This document shows positions 49,170 to 61,495 of a stretch of DNA of 64,000 nt, one piece after another (the first letter of the stretch is position 1; each line of letters opens with the position of its first letter). The position numbers and the translations under genes were made by a program. The stretch covers positions 372,001 to 436,000 of the forward strand of contig JALJCQ010000020.1 in the NCBI GenBank assembly GCA_023091665.1. Direction: 5' to 3'. The DNA comes from Pythium myriotylum. Its lineage: Eukaryota > Oomycota > Peronosporomycetes > Pythiales > Pythiaceae. The notes under the pieces are model-generated. The model was given only the letters and a program-made list of their open reading frames with translations, was not told where the DNA came from and did no database searches.

Positions 49170-51292
49170 CTAGATTTTCCGATACCGCATCGAGACTTGC
49201 CACTGCGGCGACCACACCCCCACGCGTTGTAGACGATGTGCTGTGGGCTTCGCCTCATCCGATGGCCCATGGTGGTCAAGGGTTCCGCGTTCGAACTTGA
49301 AGTCTGCGACCATTTCATGCTCACTGACAACCCTCCACTCGACGAGACAATTGACAGCGAGAGGTTCACGGACGTGCCATGCAAACCAGCGCACTGATAA
49401 CACCTTCGAAACGCCATCGTATTGCGCCATGTAATCACCCGTCGACCATACGTCGGCGACGCGAGCAGCGAGCGTGGCATCGCCATTCGGCAGCGTCGCT
49501 GTCCAGCGCGGAAGCCCGTCGAGGACAAGAGTCGCACCTGCACGAGTGGAATCGTGAGGTCCGATCGCTGATGTGAGTGTGGCCATTGCGATGTGGTTTT
49601 CGTTCTTCGTTGGTTCTGAGTATTCGACGGAGATACAGAGAAGCTGGCGGTAAAACCACAGCAGTTGTGGTAGTGACGCAGCCACACCAGCTTTGCAGGT
49701 GAGCGGCGTTAGCGGCGTGATTTGTAGAGATCCAAGTGACGCGAGCCACCACGCACGAGGCACGGCTGGTGAACGGATAGGGACATGCTGCCTCTTTCGA
49801 GCCTTGGTTTCGTCCACGAGAACCTGTCGAACTTGCGCCACGAACCAACGGAAGCTCAGCGAGGCCGGCAACGTCGGCTCCGCAAGTGTCCGCTGCCTTA
49901 TCTCCTTCACGAGCACGACCAGCGACCTCTGTGAGGCGGCAACGTACGCGTCTACGCGACTGTGAAGCCATGTAATCCAGTCGGAGTAGGCGTTCAGCAA
50001 TCGCGGTCTGCTTGAGACGAGGGTCTTGGCTTGGGAGAATCGGCGTCGACTCTCTTGGTTGACTTCAGAATCCACGGCGAGCCACACGGCGATTTCGATA
50101 ACGGAGTCGAGAACCGTCCCTGAGAGGCTCGCGCCTTGCCCTGGATGAGCAAATTCGAAAGGCCTCGTGGCAGTGGACGCATCAGCTAGTAAGTACTGAA
50201 CTAGCTCCGACGGCCACGCGACCAAGCAATGGCTCGACGAGTCTTGCAATCGCAACGTCTGGAGAACTTGTCGGTGGAGTCTCAAGACTTTGCTTTGCAC
50301 GTCTTGAAAACTCACGGCATTGGCAGCATTGAAGAGGACGATCAAGTCCTGAAGAGCATTGGTGGTTGGCGATCCACTGTAGCTATCTGTCATTGTAGTT
50401 CGGGGTGACCGGGGGATCCGTCGGATGGATGACAAAGGAGCGGCCGTTGAAGGCGCAGCTCGACGATACGATAACAAGCGAAAGGGTGGGGAGCAAGTAC
50501 TAGCGACCACGTGAAGCGAGTCGGGCGGGCGGTGCACGACCACGATGACCTCCAGCACGTGCGAGGCTGAGCGCACGATCTTGGCGGAGCTGCTGCCCCA
50601 GCTGTAGTACCATCGCACCGAGCGGTTGATCTCGAAGAGCCACGCGTTCTACACGAGAGGCAAGTGTTTGATGTTTGGCAAGTACCTCATCAAATACCTA
50701 GCACGAACCTGGTGGGCCGATGCAACCAGCCAGCCTTGGATCCACTCGCCCGAGGGCCTGGCTTCTGATTGAAGAGACGAGAGAACGCTGCTGGCGGAGA
50801 CGCAGTCCCCTACGAAAAGCGACCACTGCGCGAGTGGGCGGAAGCGAGCAAAGACGAGAACGTCGTCGTCTGCCTTAGGCTGGTCGTCCGAGAGTTCACT
50901 TGAGTGGAAGTCGACCTGGAGGAAGAGCGAGGAGCCGCAGTAGCTGCGTGGGTAATGTCCGTGACAGCAGTGCGGGAAGCATCTAAAGGAGAAGACAGTG
51001 TCGACATGAGGGAGGAGTCTGAAACCCGCACGGGGACGAGGGGTTACTAAGTCTATTACCGGACGATCTACACGCTTCCAGTTAGAGTCTCAACAAATAT
51101 TGATCGCAGTAGACAATGCGCCGCACCTTATTCTCGCGCGTGCGGTTTGTACTGCACTCAACTGAGCGGTTAGAAGACTACAACGAGAAAGACTATCGTA
51201 AGGAAGGCTTCGCACCGCTGATAGGTTTCTTGGAAGAACGGGGCGTGCGTGCAATCACGACGTGTGAAGCTGCAGGAGTACGATCCGTTCAT
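49170..51292 (-). CDS. Paralogue D: Cys/His-rich N-terminal protein of unknown function
   Basis: Exons in coding order are 51292-51216, 50982-50709 and 50648-49170; the phases (2,0) fit and give 609 aa, the shortest copy. The start codon is set by homology: a short lead, then C-x6-C-x-H and a YQR end as in A and C. The micro-exon is absent: exon 1 joins directly to CFPHCCHGH, removing the basic NRTKGSK-type segment. Intron 1 is long (233 nt). The middle domain has WLFEIN and FRLLSYRRA. The C-terminal domain keeps WFYRQ, LPNGDATLA and a degenerate WSPQW end. The ATG lies 3 bp from a 28-bp homopolymer (C-run on the coding strand). Codon usage is less GC-biased than in A. Function unknown. Confidence 0.85.
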
Positions 51293-51295
51293 CTT

Positions 51296-51323
51296 GGGGG
51301 GGGGGGGGGGGGGGGGGGGGGGG
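51296..51323. repeat. 28-bp G/C homopolymer at the start of gene D
   Basis: An uninterrupted run of 28 G on the plus strand, or 28 C just upstream of gene D's ATG on the coding strand. Such runs slip easily and can form quadruplex structure. The true length may be an assembly estimate. Confidence 0.9.
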
Positions 51324-51807
51324 CTTTCGAAATGCTTTTCCACTTGAGGTTTGATCACACCAGAGTAGCTTCTGAAGTGAGCGGGAACGAAGGATCCAGT
51401 CAACGGGAGGGTGGTCCTTCCACCCTTTTCCTCCTGCTGAGAAAACGTCTCGCAGTGAGACGGGTGCAGTGGTACTCTGACTACACATGCGTATCCCGAT
51501 TACACCAGGCGGGCTGCTGGACTGGTGGGACATCACACTTCCAGCTGGCGTGCGGGTCAACACCCTGGCATGTCCAGACGTCTGCTTCTGACTTCGCCAC
51601 GCAAGAAGGGTCCTCCAGCTGGTTAACCGGTAAGTCCAGACGCGCTTCAAGAGACAGAGCACGTCAGACCAGAGCGTGGCCTCGGAAAATCCAGTGGCCG
51701 TCTCGCACGCAACGACGGACCCTCGCTCCACTGCCACCGTCTTCAATAATCACGTTGCAAGATGCTACCGGAGACCTTGACCCGAGAAATATCGGAGACC
51801 GTTGCTG
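51324..51807. other. Intergenic region between D and receptor kinase E
   Basis: It holds the D promoter and the 3' end of E. Both strands have long open frames, but nothing recognisable and no homology to the neighbours. Confidence 0.5.
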
Positions 51808-54800
51808 CTATCTGCTGGAAGGCGAAGGGTGCACGATGAAGAAGCCTGCATGCGCGTCGCTGCTGGCGTTACTCTCGTCTGCGCTGCTAATAGCGAGATC
51901 CTCGTCCACCGTCTGCGTCGCTACCGCCACGGGCGCGAGGCTGCGCTGACTGCCGGCGTTGCTCGTTGACAAAGTCGTGTTCGTGTTTAGCACCGTGCCG
52001 CTCGAGCTGCCCGTGGACGCGCGACGGCGACTCGCCAGTCGCTCCCCGGTTTCGTTCGCGATGGTTCGCAGAGCATCGCGTACCTGTCGCATACTCGGCC
52101 GGTTCTCGGGTCGGAATTCGAGGCACCGCATGATGAGGTCGCCCACACCCATGGGCGTCGAGGTCGTCAGATTAATGTGGACAGCGCCGTCTGCTAGCTT
52201 GCGGAGTAGCGCGAGTTCGTACCGCTCCTCTGCCGACGTCATAGTCGCAGCCACGTTCGACACCGGCGGTGCGCGAGGAGAAGCCATGGTCGCGAGGGGC
52301 TGCGAGGCGAGCTGGAGACTCGTGGGCTGGCCCATCAGACTGTTGTGACCTGGCATACTGGAAAAACGCATGTTGTCACGGTCGTGGGGGCCAGGCGGCA
52401 TCGCAGCTGCAGCGTTCGCACGCCGTCCGAAGTGGGCCAGATCATCTTCCAACAATTCTTCAGCCGACTCGTCTGTCTCCACGTGTGCGAACGGCATCTC
52501 GAACGAGTCGAGCTCAAGCAGCAGCACGCCAAAAGCGTACACGTCGGCGGCAGTCGACGCCGCGCTGGTCGCTGTCGTCGCTGTGTTCGCTCGGGATTGC
52601 GTCGAGCCACTTCGTGTGCTCCGCCGCCGGCCGCGAAAGTGTCGACGCAGCACCTCGGGCGCCATCCAGCGACCGGCATCGAGAAGGAACGCGTTGTCCA
52701 CGGTTGGCGGTGGCACGTCCTTGTCTCCAGCGTCGATTCTCGTCAACGCCTTGGCGTCTTCGTTGTTGTCGTCTTCAGAGAGCCCCTGCACGGGCTCCAC
52801 AAACACGTGGCGTCCAAACCCCGTGAGCTTGGCGTTGCAATCGTCATCCAGCACCACGTTCCGCGACCGCAGATCGTTATGCGCCACGCCACGTCGATGG
52901 AGATACTCGAGCGCTTCCGCAACTTGCAAAGCCACGCGGATCGCAAAGCCGTCGCCCAGTCCGCCGCGCCACCTCGAGGGCGGCGCTGGTGGCTGTGTGA
53001 GCTCCAGGTAGCCGCGTAGATCGCCGTTTGCCATGTCTTCGAGCGCGACCTGGACGTCGGTGGGTGCGTTGAGCCACGTGACCCCCACGAACTGCACGAT
53101 ACTCGGGTGCTTGAGCTGCCGCAGTAGCTGGATCTCGCGGATGAGGGAGGCAACGGCGGCCACCGAGCCGTCACCACCGTCGTCGTCGCGGTGGCGATGC
53201 GCCGTGGGTTGCAGCGCCTTGAGAAAGACGGGCTGGTTGGCGATGCGTGCGAGCCAGAGCACCGAGTACTGGCCCGAGCCGATGACCTGACGGTCGCGCA
53301 CGAGGTCCCACGGGATGCGCAGACGCAGCACGTCCTGGTCGTCCCAGAACGTCCACATCTGCAGCGCCCGCCACTCGGTGTCCGTCATCTCGCGGTCGGA
53401 CGCGAGCTCCGTGGGCCAGCCGCCGTCATCGAGCAGTCGCTTGTCGTCGCGGCGCCGGCCGGCCGAGCGACGGCGCATGAAGTAGGACATGAGAGTGAGC
53501 ACCACGAGCGCCGTGCCGATGGTCACGGCGATGATGACGAGGTTACGGTTCACGCGTGCGTGTGCATCCTCGATATCCGCAACGGTCGTGTCGTTCGCTA
53601 CGCACACCGAGTAGCCAAACGAGAAGGCTATGGACGAGCAGTTGGTAGACCGGAAGATCGAGGGCTCCACGGCGAACAAGCGGAGACCATGCAAGAACAA
53701 GACTTGGGTCATCGTGAGCGACGCGACGGAGCCAGACGGAATGGCGTTACCTTGCAAGTCCCTATGGTACAACAGTTTCGGTGAGCGTTCGATATACAAT
53801 CCTCAACGATAAGTCAATCGTACAATTCTTCCAGCGAGGGGAGCGAGAAGATTTGTTCTGGTAGTGCTGTGAGTTTGTTATTCGACAGGTTGAGGAATCG
53901 GAGTGTGGACGGCAAGTCGGACGCGTTAGCGAGCGCGTTGGCGCTCGCGTCGAGCGTGGTGAGGTTTGTCAGTGGGCTGATACGAGCGAACGAGTCGAGC
54001 CCACAGCCAGAAACGTTGAGGAAGCGCAGCGTCGCGCTCACTTCGGTCGGCGGCCAGAGCGACAAGTTGGCATTGTGGGCTACATCCCTGCACACAAACA
54101 CCACGGTGAGGAGGCCGGACAGTGCAACCGAGGTCGCTAATGGAGAGACACTTACAAATACTCAAGCGACCGCGGAAGCGACAGCGAATCGATCATCGTG
54201 ATGGCGTTGAAAGCGAGCGATCTGCAGGCGACGACTCGTTAGTTTAGTCTCAGAGAGGCGATTACTTGCGACCTCGCGCGCTGCTTACAAGTGCGTTAGG
54301 TGCGATCTTGAGGCCACGGCAGCCGGGACTCGGTCGAGGTTCGTCGACGAAAGATCGAGCGTCGAGAGGTTCGTGAAAGGCTCGAGCAGAGAGCTGAGGC
54401 CTTCGTTAGTGTTGTTCAGTAAATTGAACGACAGGTCGCTGCCACGTAACGGAGCTGAGTTAGTCTTCCTGACTGTCCATTCTATGTCCATTTGGAAGAC
54501 CTCCTTACAGCGTCGTGAGCTTGAGATCTTGGACGATGGCTGTCGGGAAGGAAGTGAGCCCACAACGTGACACCCGTACCTCCCGCACGGACAGCGGGAG
54601 GCTGGGAAGTCCGATCGATGGGTTGTGGGAGAGATCGATCGACTCGAGAGATGTGAGAGTCGTGAGGTTGGTCGGGACGCGGCTGAGCGCGCAGTCTCGC
54701 ATGGATCTACGGTGCAAAGTCGGCGTCAACACAACGAAAGTGTCATCCTGGTGTATGTGTCCACGACCACGTACAGCGTCGTGAGTGACGATGGGAGTTT

Positions 54801-55941
54801 GACGAGGGGATTGGACGGAAGAGCGTTGCCGTCCAAATAGCTGGCACCAAAGATACTGTCAGTTTCAAGCAAAGCGACTCAGAGCGAGAACCCTTCCGAC
54901 TCACAGCGCAGTGAGCGAGCTGAGGTTGGAGATCGTCGTCGGGATCGTGGTGAGTCCGGTGGATCGCAGGGATCTAAGAGACAGGAATGAGCTGGAAATC
55001 CTCGAAAGTGAGCAGTGGACGCGACCTACAGGGACTGGAGCGTCGAGGGAAGTGGCTGCGAGGCGAGAGCGGCGGCGAGATCGGGGTTTCGGTCGAGAGA
55101 TCTACGCCGAAGCACCGAGAGTTGTTAGATGGGCTTCTCGGCTAGAGTTAGACGCATGGTCTAAAAGGGCACGACTCACAAGGCTTGGAGGGCGTTGGTC
55201 GACTGGTTGAGGGGCCACTGCGTCAACGCCGCCTCGACGAGCGACCTGAAGCCCACGGAGACGTTAGGAGACGACGAGAAGCTCACGGAGCCACGATGAA
55301 ACCTACAGATTCTGCAGCTGGGGCATGGTCGGGAGTGTCTTCCAGTCCGTTAGGTTGATAGCCTCGAGGCGTCTAACCACGGTGGTCGTGGAACAAAAAA
55401 ATACAAAAAGTTAGTCCTGAGAGCTACTGAGCAGCTCCGTTTTTTTTTCAGCCACGTACAGCGAACGGAGCGAGCTGAAGCTAGCGAGCGTCTCGGTCGA
55501 GAGCGTGAGACTGGGCTTTGTCGGCCCGATGATCGTCCTAACCACCACCACCACAACGATATTTAGTCTCCGAGCCTAACCACTTGGTCGGGATTGGCGT
55601 CTAACTCACAGATCCACGACCGACGGCGGAATCTCGAGCGCCGGGTCTATCCTCGCGACGCCTTCGTGGGCGATGGCGGTGGTGGCGCTATCGCTCTGGT
55701 TAGTTTTAGACTCGACGACCACGCCCGCCGCGGCTCGTCGCCACTCGATAGTCCACTGCGCCGGACTAACCGCGGCGGCGAGGCAGTCGAGCGAGCACGC
55801 GGCCGCCGAGACGCAGGCGCCGCCGAGCGCCGCGCACGGCTGCGCGTGGTCGCGCGCCACGCAGAGCGCGCAGCCGGCGGGGCAGCGAGCCGCGAGCGCG
55901 TCGGGCGCGCCGTCGCAGGCGTCGAACGCGAGGTCGCGCAT
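51808..55941 (-). CDS. LRR receptor-like (pseudo)kinase E
   Basis: Twelve exons, all introns phase 2, give a closed 1126-aa model: 55941-55610 (N-terminal Cys-rich head), ten LRR exons (55537-55460, 55372-55307, 55245-55180, 55101-55030, 54973-54905, 54840-54775, 54706-54509, 54438-54289, 54221-54156, 54087-53824) and 53761-51808 (last LRR cap, membrane segment, kinase). The transmembrane segment NLVIIAVTIGTALVVLTLMS is followed by RRR. The cytosolic kinase is of TKL type: glycine loop GSGQYSVLW, an FLK lysine, an HND-LRSRN catalytic loop with its Asp and Asn present, and WMAPEVL. The DFG motif reads GFG (52819-52821), so the Mg-binding Asp is lost and activity is doubtful. It probably senses an extracellular ligand. 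No signal peptide is visible at the chosen ATG, so a further 5' exon may exist. It sits tandem to F. Confidence 0.85.
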
Positions 55942-56541
55942 CGAGGTCTAACCTTCCGTCGGCGTCGCGTGGGACGCGTTCCCTCGCGCGAGTGACATGC
56001 CAGCTCACCGCTTGACAGCGAGCAGGTTACCACTGAACAGACCTAGCCCTCTATCCAGCCGCCACATTCCGGAAAGCCGAGGCAACGCTGCAGATGAGTT
56101 CCCGACGTCGGGTTTCGTGAATGTGGCGGTTATGGATACAGTGTGCATAGGGCGGGACCACTGGCCACTCGCGAGCGTTGCGTCGCGTCGCGAGCCGACT
56201 TCTTCCTCGGAGCTTGCGAGGAGCGACGGCGTTGCCAAATGATGGGGGGCAGCGACTAACAGAAGCCCCATGTCTGAATCGTTTAGACATGTGAACAGTC
56301 TCTAGTCGCGTCGTCAAATGTCTCACTTTCGGATTTTGTATTATTATTATTGGATCCTGCCGAGCGTTCATCATTTGTTTTGTTGATCTGCAGGCGCCAA
56401 AGCGCAGCCGAGAGCGCCAGTCGCTGCGCCTCGATGATGGGAGCCAACGGATCGGGCACGCTCCAGGGCTGTCGCGATGTGATCATGAACAATCTGAGTC
56501 TGATCAGTCCCGGCTATGTGCAATCGGACAAAGTGAGACCT
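55942..56541. other. Intergenic region between E and F
   Basis: It lies between the start of E and the stop of F. A short ATT repeat lies at 56337-56352. A possible hydrophobic start (MGLLLVAAPHHLA) opens at 56271 on the minus strand, but its only clear splice donor is phase 2 and cannot join E's exon 1 (phase 0), so it was not added to E. Confidence 0.5.
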
Positions 56542-59500
56542 TCAGACTTCGACCTCGCCGCCACCGGCGCGACTGCTTCTCCTGCTCGCTGACCGTGACG
56601 ACCGCGCGCTTGCGAGACTCGGTCGTATGTCGGCCATGCTCAACGACGAGACGCGACTGCCGCCGACGCTCGCAGCGATCCACCGGAGACGCTTGGCGAG
56701 CTGCTGGGCGGTCGGACGCTGCGATGGCTCGCGCTGCGTGCACCAGCGCACGAGGTCCGCGATCGCAGGCGGACAGGACGGCGACACGAGCAGCGAGCGC
56801 ATGTCGTCGACGTCGCCGCGCACGACCGCTCGCAGCAGCGTGCGCTCGGACGCGAGGAAGAGGTCGTCGGGCCCGCCTTCGACCGTCGACTTGCGTCGCA
56901 ACACCGTCTGGTAAGGCTGCTTGAACGTGTCGAGCTCGGCCAGTAAGATGCCGAACGCGTAGATGTCGCCCGAGAGCACGCTCGACGGATCGGCGTCTCC
57001 GTCCGATGAGTCGCTGGCGAGCACTTCGGGCGGGATCCAGCGACGCAAGTGCTGGAACGCCTCGCGGTCTTTGGCCGACGAGCCGAAGTCGGCGAGCTTG
57101 GCGACGGCGCGCGAGCTGTCGACGAGCACTTTATGCGACGTGAGCCGCCAGTGGCGACGTGAGCGATGGAGGTGGGCGCCGAGCGAGTGCACGTAGACAA
57201 GAGCTTCGGCCACGTCCAACGCGATGCGCAGCGACCTCCCGGGCGCCACGGTCGATAACATGGACGTCCTCGGCGCCATGGACACGTCTTCTAACACCCA
57301 GCGGTCTTCGATGCTGTCAGGCCCGTACGTGGAGAGGTGGTGGCCGAGCACTGTGCGAAGATCCGACTCGGGCATCCACTCGAGCACGATCTGCAAGTCG
57401 AGGCGACTCGTCCACGAGACACCGTAGAATTGGACGATCTTGGCGTGTTGAAACGGCGCGAGCACACGGATCTCTCTGGCGAGCCGCTCGATTGCATCCA
57501 CGTCCTCGCACGTTTGGTGTGGAGGCAGCTTTTTCACCGCAACGTTGATTCGCTTACGTGGAGCCCGAGTGCCGTCGGGATCCGGCGAACCGCCGCCGAC
57601 TGTTAGAAGCGCGTGGTACACGAAGCAGCTTGTGCCTGTCGCGACATGAGTGCCAAGCTTGACATGGTGAGGCCGAATGCGCCAAGAAATGAAGTCCAGA
57701 TCGTCCGTGATGTCCTCCAACAGTGAAGCAGCCTCAACGTTGAGCGTCGCCACAGCCGAGTCACCGAGTCCGAGATCCACCGCATCGCTGTCGTCCGAGT
57801 CAATGGAAGAAGCCTCGAGCGTCGGGATCTTGGGCAGTGTTATGATTGAGTTTTGACCGGTTGTATGAGCATCGCGCGTAGGCACGCTGATATTGCTGAG
57901 AGAAAACTGGGTACGGTTCACATGGCCCTCTCGAGTGTATCCACGTTCTTGGGCCTCAATTGATCCCGCTTTCTTGTTTTTGTTGAGAACAGCGAGCACC
58001 ATCACAATCAAGACGAGAAGTCCGACGAAAACTCCGAGCGTTATAAGCGTTGACGTCAGCTGGCTCGGACCGCTTGAGCTTTTGGAAACTTGCTTGGACG
58101 AGTCATCCCCGGTGCTGTTCTTTTGTCCGTCTTTAACAGGGCCGACGGTGCCAGGCGTGGCTGCGAGGCTGTCGACGCAAACAGTGTAGCCACTCGACAA
58201 GATTTTCTTGGAAGAGCCCGAGCAGCTTGTGTCCAGATAGTCTTGATCCAGCCGGACGGCGTCGAGGCCTTCCAAGAAAGCTACCTGGTCGGGTGTGAGT
58301 CGGAGCCACGGCGTGAACTGGTTCCCTCGGAGGTCCCTATTAAAGAACAAAAATGTTAATGTCAACACAGATAACGTTCTCTTCCACCACAGACTGTACA
58401 ATACTTACAGCTCGCTGATGGTCTTGGAGAGCTGCAAGAGAGCAGCTGGGAATTTCTGTAATCCATTGCTTCGTAAATCTCTACAAACAATCAGAGTGGG
58501 AGAAGTCAGCGACAAATGAATAATGGGCTACTTGACGAACAACGTACAATCGAAGATGTCGCGTGAATGAACGTGACGCGTCTAACGACAGGTCTGAAAA
58601 GTTCAGGTTCTTGGTGACTTTCGACACCTCTTCGACTGTTCTTAAGTGGTTGAAACTCAAGTCCCTGCGGCCAAAGCCACGACATAAAGTCAGTCTCAGG
58701 CACTGAGCGAAATGAAAAACACTTCGCAAGACTCACAAGACACGTAAAGTGCTCCAGTTGGGCGTAGGGAGAGATGTGAGGGAACAATTTGAGGCATTAA
58801 GGACTTCAAGTTGCTTTGGTAGCGTTGTCAATGTGATGGCCAGGTTTCCTGAGATTGATCTAGTGCCAGGAGGATAACGCTTGTGAGTGAGCAGGGAGCA
58901 ATCTAAATTTCCGGATGGGGACTTACAAGTTCCGTAAGGATTCACTCTGGACGAGTTGCGCTGGGAGTGCCTCGAGGGCATTTAGTGATACATCCAGTGC
59001 AGTGAGTGTCTGCGGAGCCGCGTCTTCGGGAAGCGATGTGATACCAGTAGCCGAGAGATCCCTAAAGAAAGATCGAACTTTAGAATCTCGTGGTAATGGC
59101 TCAATCAGGTGAAGAAGAACGCACAGTATTCGCAGACCAGCAGGTGCGGGCCACGTGGAGATCGAGCCGAGATTGTTGCCTGCGAGTTTGCTGCATAGAG
59201 GTGTGATTATAAGCATGGCCTAACACGGCCGCATGAGACGGTGCTACATACATCGTTTGGAGAGTTCTAGACTGATGTATGGCAGCTGGGATGGTTGTCA
59301 ATCCCGTAAACGACAAGTCTCTTCGAAGACTCATTAGCCAAGAAATGAATACTTCCACCAAACGAGATTGCTTCTTACAATGAGGTGAGAGATCCTGACG
59401 ATGTGAAGGTTTCGATACTCGAAGATGACAGAGGGTTGTGCGTCAAGTTGCTATTCAGCGATGCTCGTCAGACTTCGCCATAGAGTTCTCCACGGGAGGC

Positions 59501-61028
59501 GATACTCACAGTGTCCGTAAAGGAGAGGATATCAGCGCATCAAATGGAAACGACTGTAGGGCGCAGTCACCAAGGTTGCTGCATTGTGGTGCGTCAGGAA
59601 AGCCGAGATAGCCCAGACTCGAATACAAGACTTACAGCGAGACCAACGTGCTGAGCGGCAAGGAAGTCAGAGCCGCGGGGGAGGTGTTACCGATGCCAGG
59701 ATTCTCCGAGAGATCTAGCGTGATCAGATCGTCTCGATCACCGAGCCCTGTTGGTAAACTGGCTAGCCCGCATCCGCGCAGGGACCTAATTGCACCGCAA
59801 GAATGTCAGTGTCTTGATATAACGCACCCGATGCGACGAAAACGTACAGCTTGGTGAGAACTGGGGGAAGGATCGCGCTGGAGGAGAGCGTAGTCGTCAA
59901 TGGATTGAAATCCAGCGTTCTGTATGCAACGTACGAGAGTGTTCGATCAGTTGTTAATAATCTTGTTGTCTTCAAGGCTGACTTTGAATTCGCGGACTCA
60001 CAGATCGCGAAGGGAGACTACTGAGCTGAAGTCCGCTGGTAACGTCTTTAGACCACATGAGGCGAGGTTGAGAGACCGCAGTTTACTTCCAAAAGCGCCG
60101 GTCTTGAGCTGGAGGCCCTGATTTTGTTGCAGATCGCTGTTAAAAAAACATAAAAATCAGTGGCAGATCATCGGAATTCTAAGAAGACACGATTCTTACA
60201 GCGTCACAATGTTGGCAGCGGTAGTAGCGCCAGTTAGCGGCCACTTTGTGATAGATGTGTTGGATAACGATCTGGAAGAGAAACGTCAGTCTTTGTCGAT
60301 AGAGGACCCCGTCGAAAAAATCTCTCTCACAAATATTGGAGATTGGCGAGCGAAGGAAGCGACGACCACGAGGAGCCGACGTTAATATTGCTGAGTTGTC
60401 TGTCGATTCACATCCACAGCACAGAGTGAGCGCTCGCCCACGAAAAAAAAATAATTTTCGGCTTCGACTCACAGAGAGACGAGAGATTTGTACGAGGCGA
60501 GCGCGACGGCGTCTGCGTCGACGGCGAACGAGCTGTCGCCTCTCACGGAGCTACAGACAACAGCATTTGTCAGATCTCGACCCACCGAATTGCAGCTCTC
60601 GAATGAGGAAAGGGGTCTCACAGCTCGACGACGTTGCCGGGGAGATCGAGGTGGTCGAGGCGCGAGATGGATTTGCTGAGCTTGACGACTGTGGCGTTGT
60701 CGCCCGAGGTCGTGGCGCTGCGCACGAGCACCGAGCCGTCTCCGGGGGCCTCGATGGTCCAGCGCAGCGGCTGCGAGGACGCCGAGACGGTCGGGACGCA
60801 CTCGTACGTGCAAGTGAGACCGTGGACGCAGTGGGGGTTCGTGAGCGTCGCGGTCGAGGCGTTGGCGCACTGGAACTGCGCGCTGCCGCGAAAGACGCAG
60901 AGCCCGTCGCAGAGCCCGTTGCAGTGGCTCGAGAGCCCGTCGGGCGTGGGCGCGAGCCATTGCTGCGACGAGAGCAGCGTCGCGGCGAGCGTCGCGTTCG
61001 ACTCGCCGCAGAAGACGGCGGCCGCCAT
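56542..61028 (-). CDS. LRR receptor-like pseudokinase F
   Basis: Sixteen exons, every intron phase 2, give 1166 aa: 61028-60622 (Cys-rich head), LRR exons 60550-60473, 60399-60331, 60271-60200, 60136-60002, 59919-59848, 59785-59636, 59578-59510, 59450-59379, 59320-59252, 59190-59125, 59061-58927, 58859-58737, 58664-58548 and 58480-58409, then 58336-56542 (membrane segment and kinase). The transmembrane segment is LITLGVFVGLLVLIVMVLAV. The kinase keeps the VAVKK lysine, the helix-C Glu (REIRVL) and DFG. The catalytic loop reads HWRLTSHKVL: the HRD Asp is Arg (57145-57147), and the Lys and Asn of the loop are Thr and Lys, so it is a predicted pseudokinase. The head ends in a WTIE block, as in E, showing shared origin. 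Start: an ATG just after a possible CAG acceptor; a signal-peptide exon may be missing. Confidence 0.86.
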
Positions 61029-61495
61029 GCTGCGTGGGACTCGCTTCGTCGGGCAAAGGGGGGTTGACACGAATGCGAGTCACCGAGGTGATGGCCCTCG
61101 TGACGTGGGACGACTCATCTTCATAGCCGGAGCGACCTGACCAAACGGCAATGGATGATTTTCCACCTGGAGACACTGACGGCACGTCAGCCTGGCGGTC
61201 CGAGCCTCAGACCAAGGAGGGACCGTCAGTCGGGCGAACAGGCCCAGGGCTCCGTCGACTACAAGCATTACTATTGCACCATGAACGCTTGCACGGAGAG
61301 TCCTGAAGCAGCCAGGCAGCTCCATGGAGGCTGGCTGGGCTTGCCTGCATATCTGGGGTCACCCAGGAGCCCAGTATTACTACTGCTCGTACAGTAGTAC
61401 TACCGGATGACTTGACAGTAGTAGGTAGTAGTAGTGTCCCGAATAGTGCCCCCGCCCTCGCTCTCCCCGACGGTCTCACTTAGGCGCCTCCCGTC
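61029..61495. promoter_or_regulatory. Divergent intergenic region between F and ICMT
   Basis: 467 bp separates two outward-facing genes and must hold both promoters. A CTCACTTA match to the oomycete initiator style (YTCANTYY) lies just before the ICMT start (about 61477-61484). It may also hide the first exon of F. Confidence 0.4.

Noticed and set aside
51116..51949. 277-codon plus-strand frame across the poly-G tract
   Set aside because: Includes a G homopolymer, overlaps exon 1 of D and the 3' end of E, and has no recognisable domain.
56005..56271. Signal-peptide-like start (MGLLLVAAPHHLA) as first exon of E
   Set aside because: Its only clear donor leaves phase 2 while E's exon would need phase 0, so the frame does not join.
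61080..61325. Minus-strand hydrophobic frame as the missing signal peptide of F
   Set aside because: No donor/acceptor pair that joins it in frame to the F head exon could be shown.
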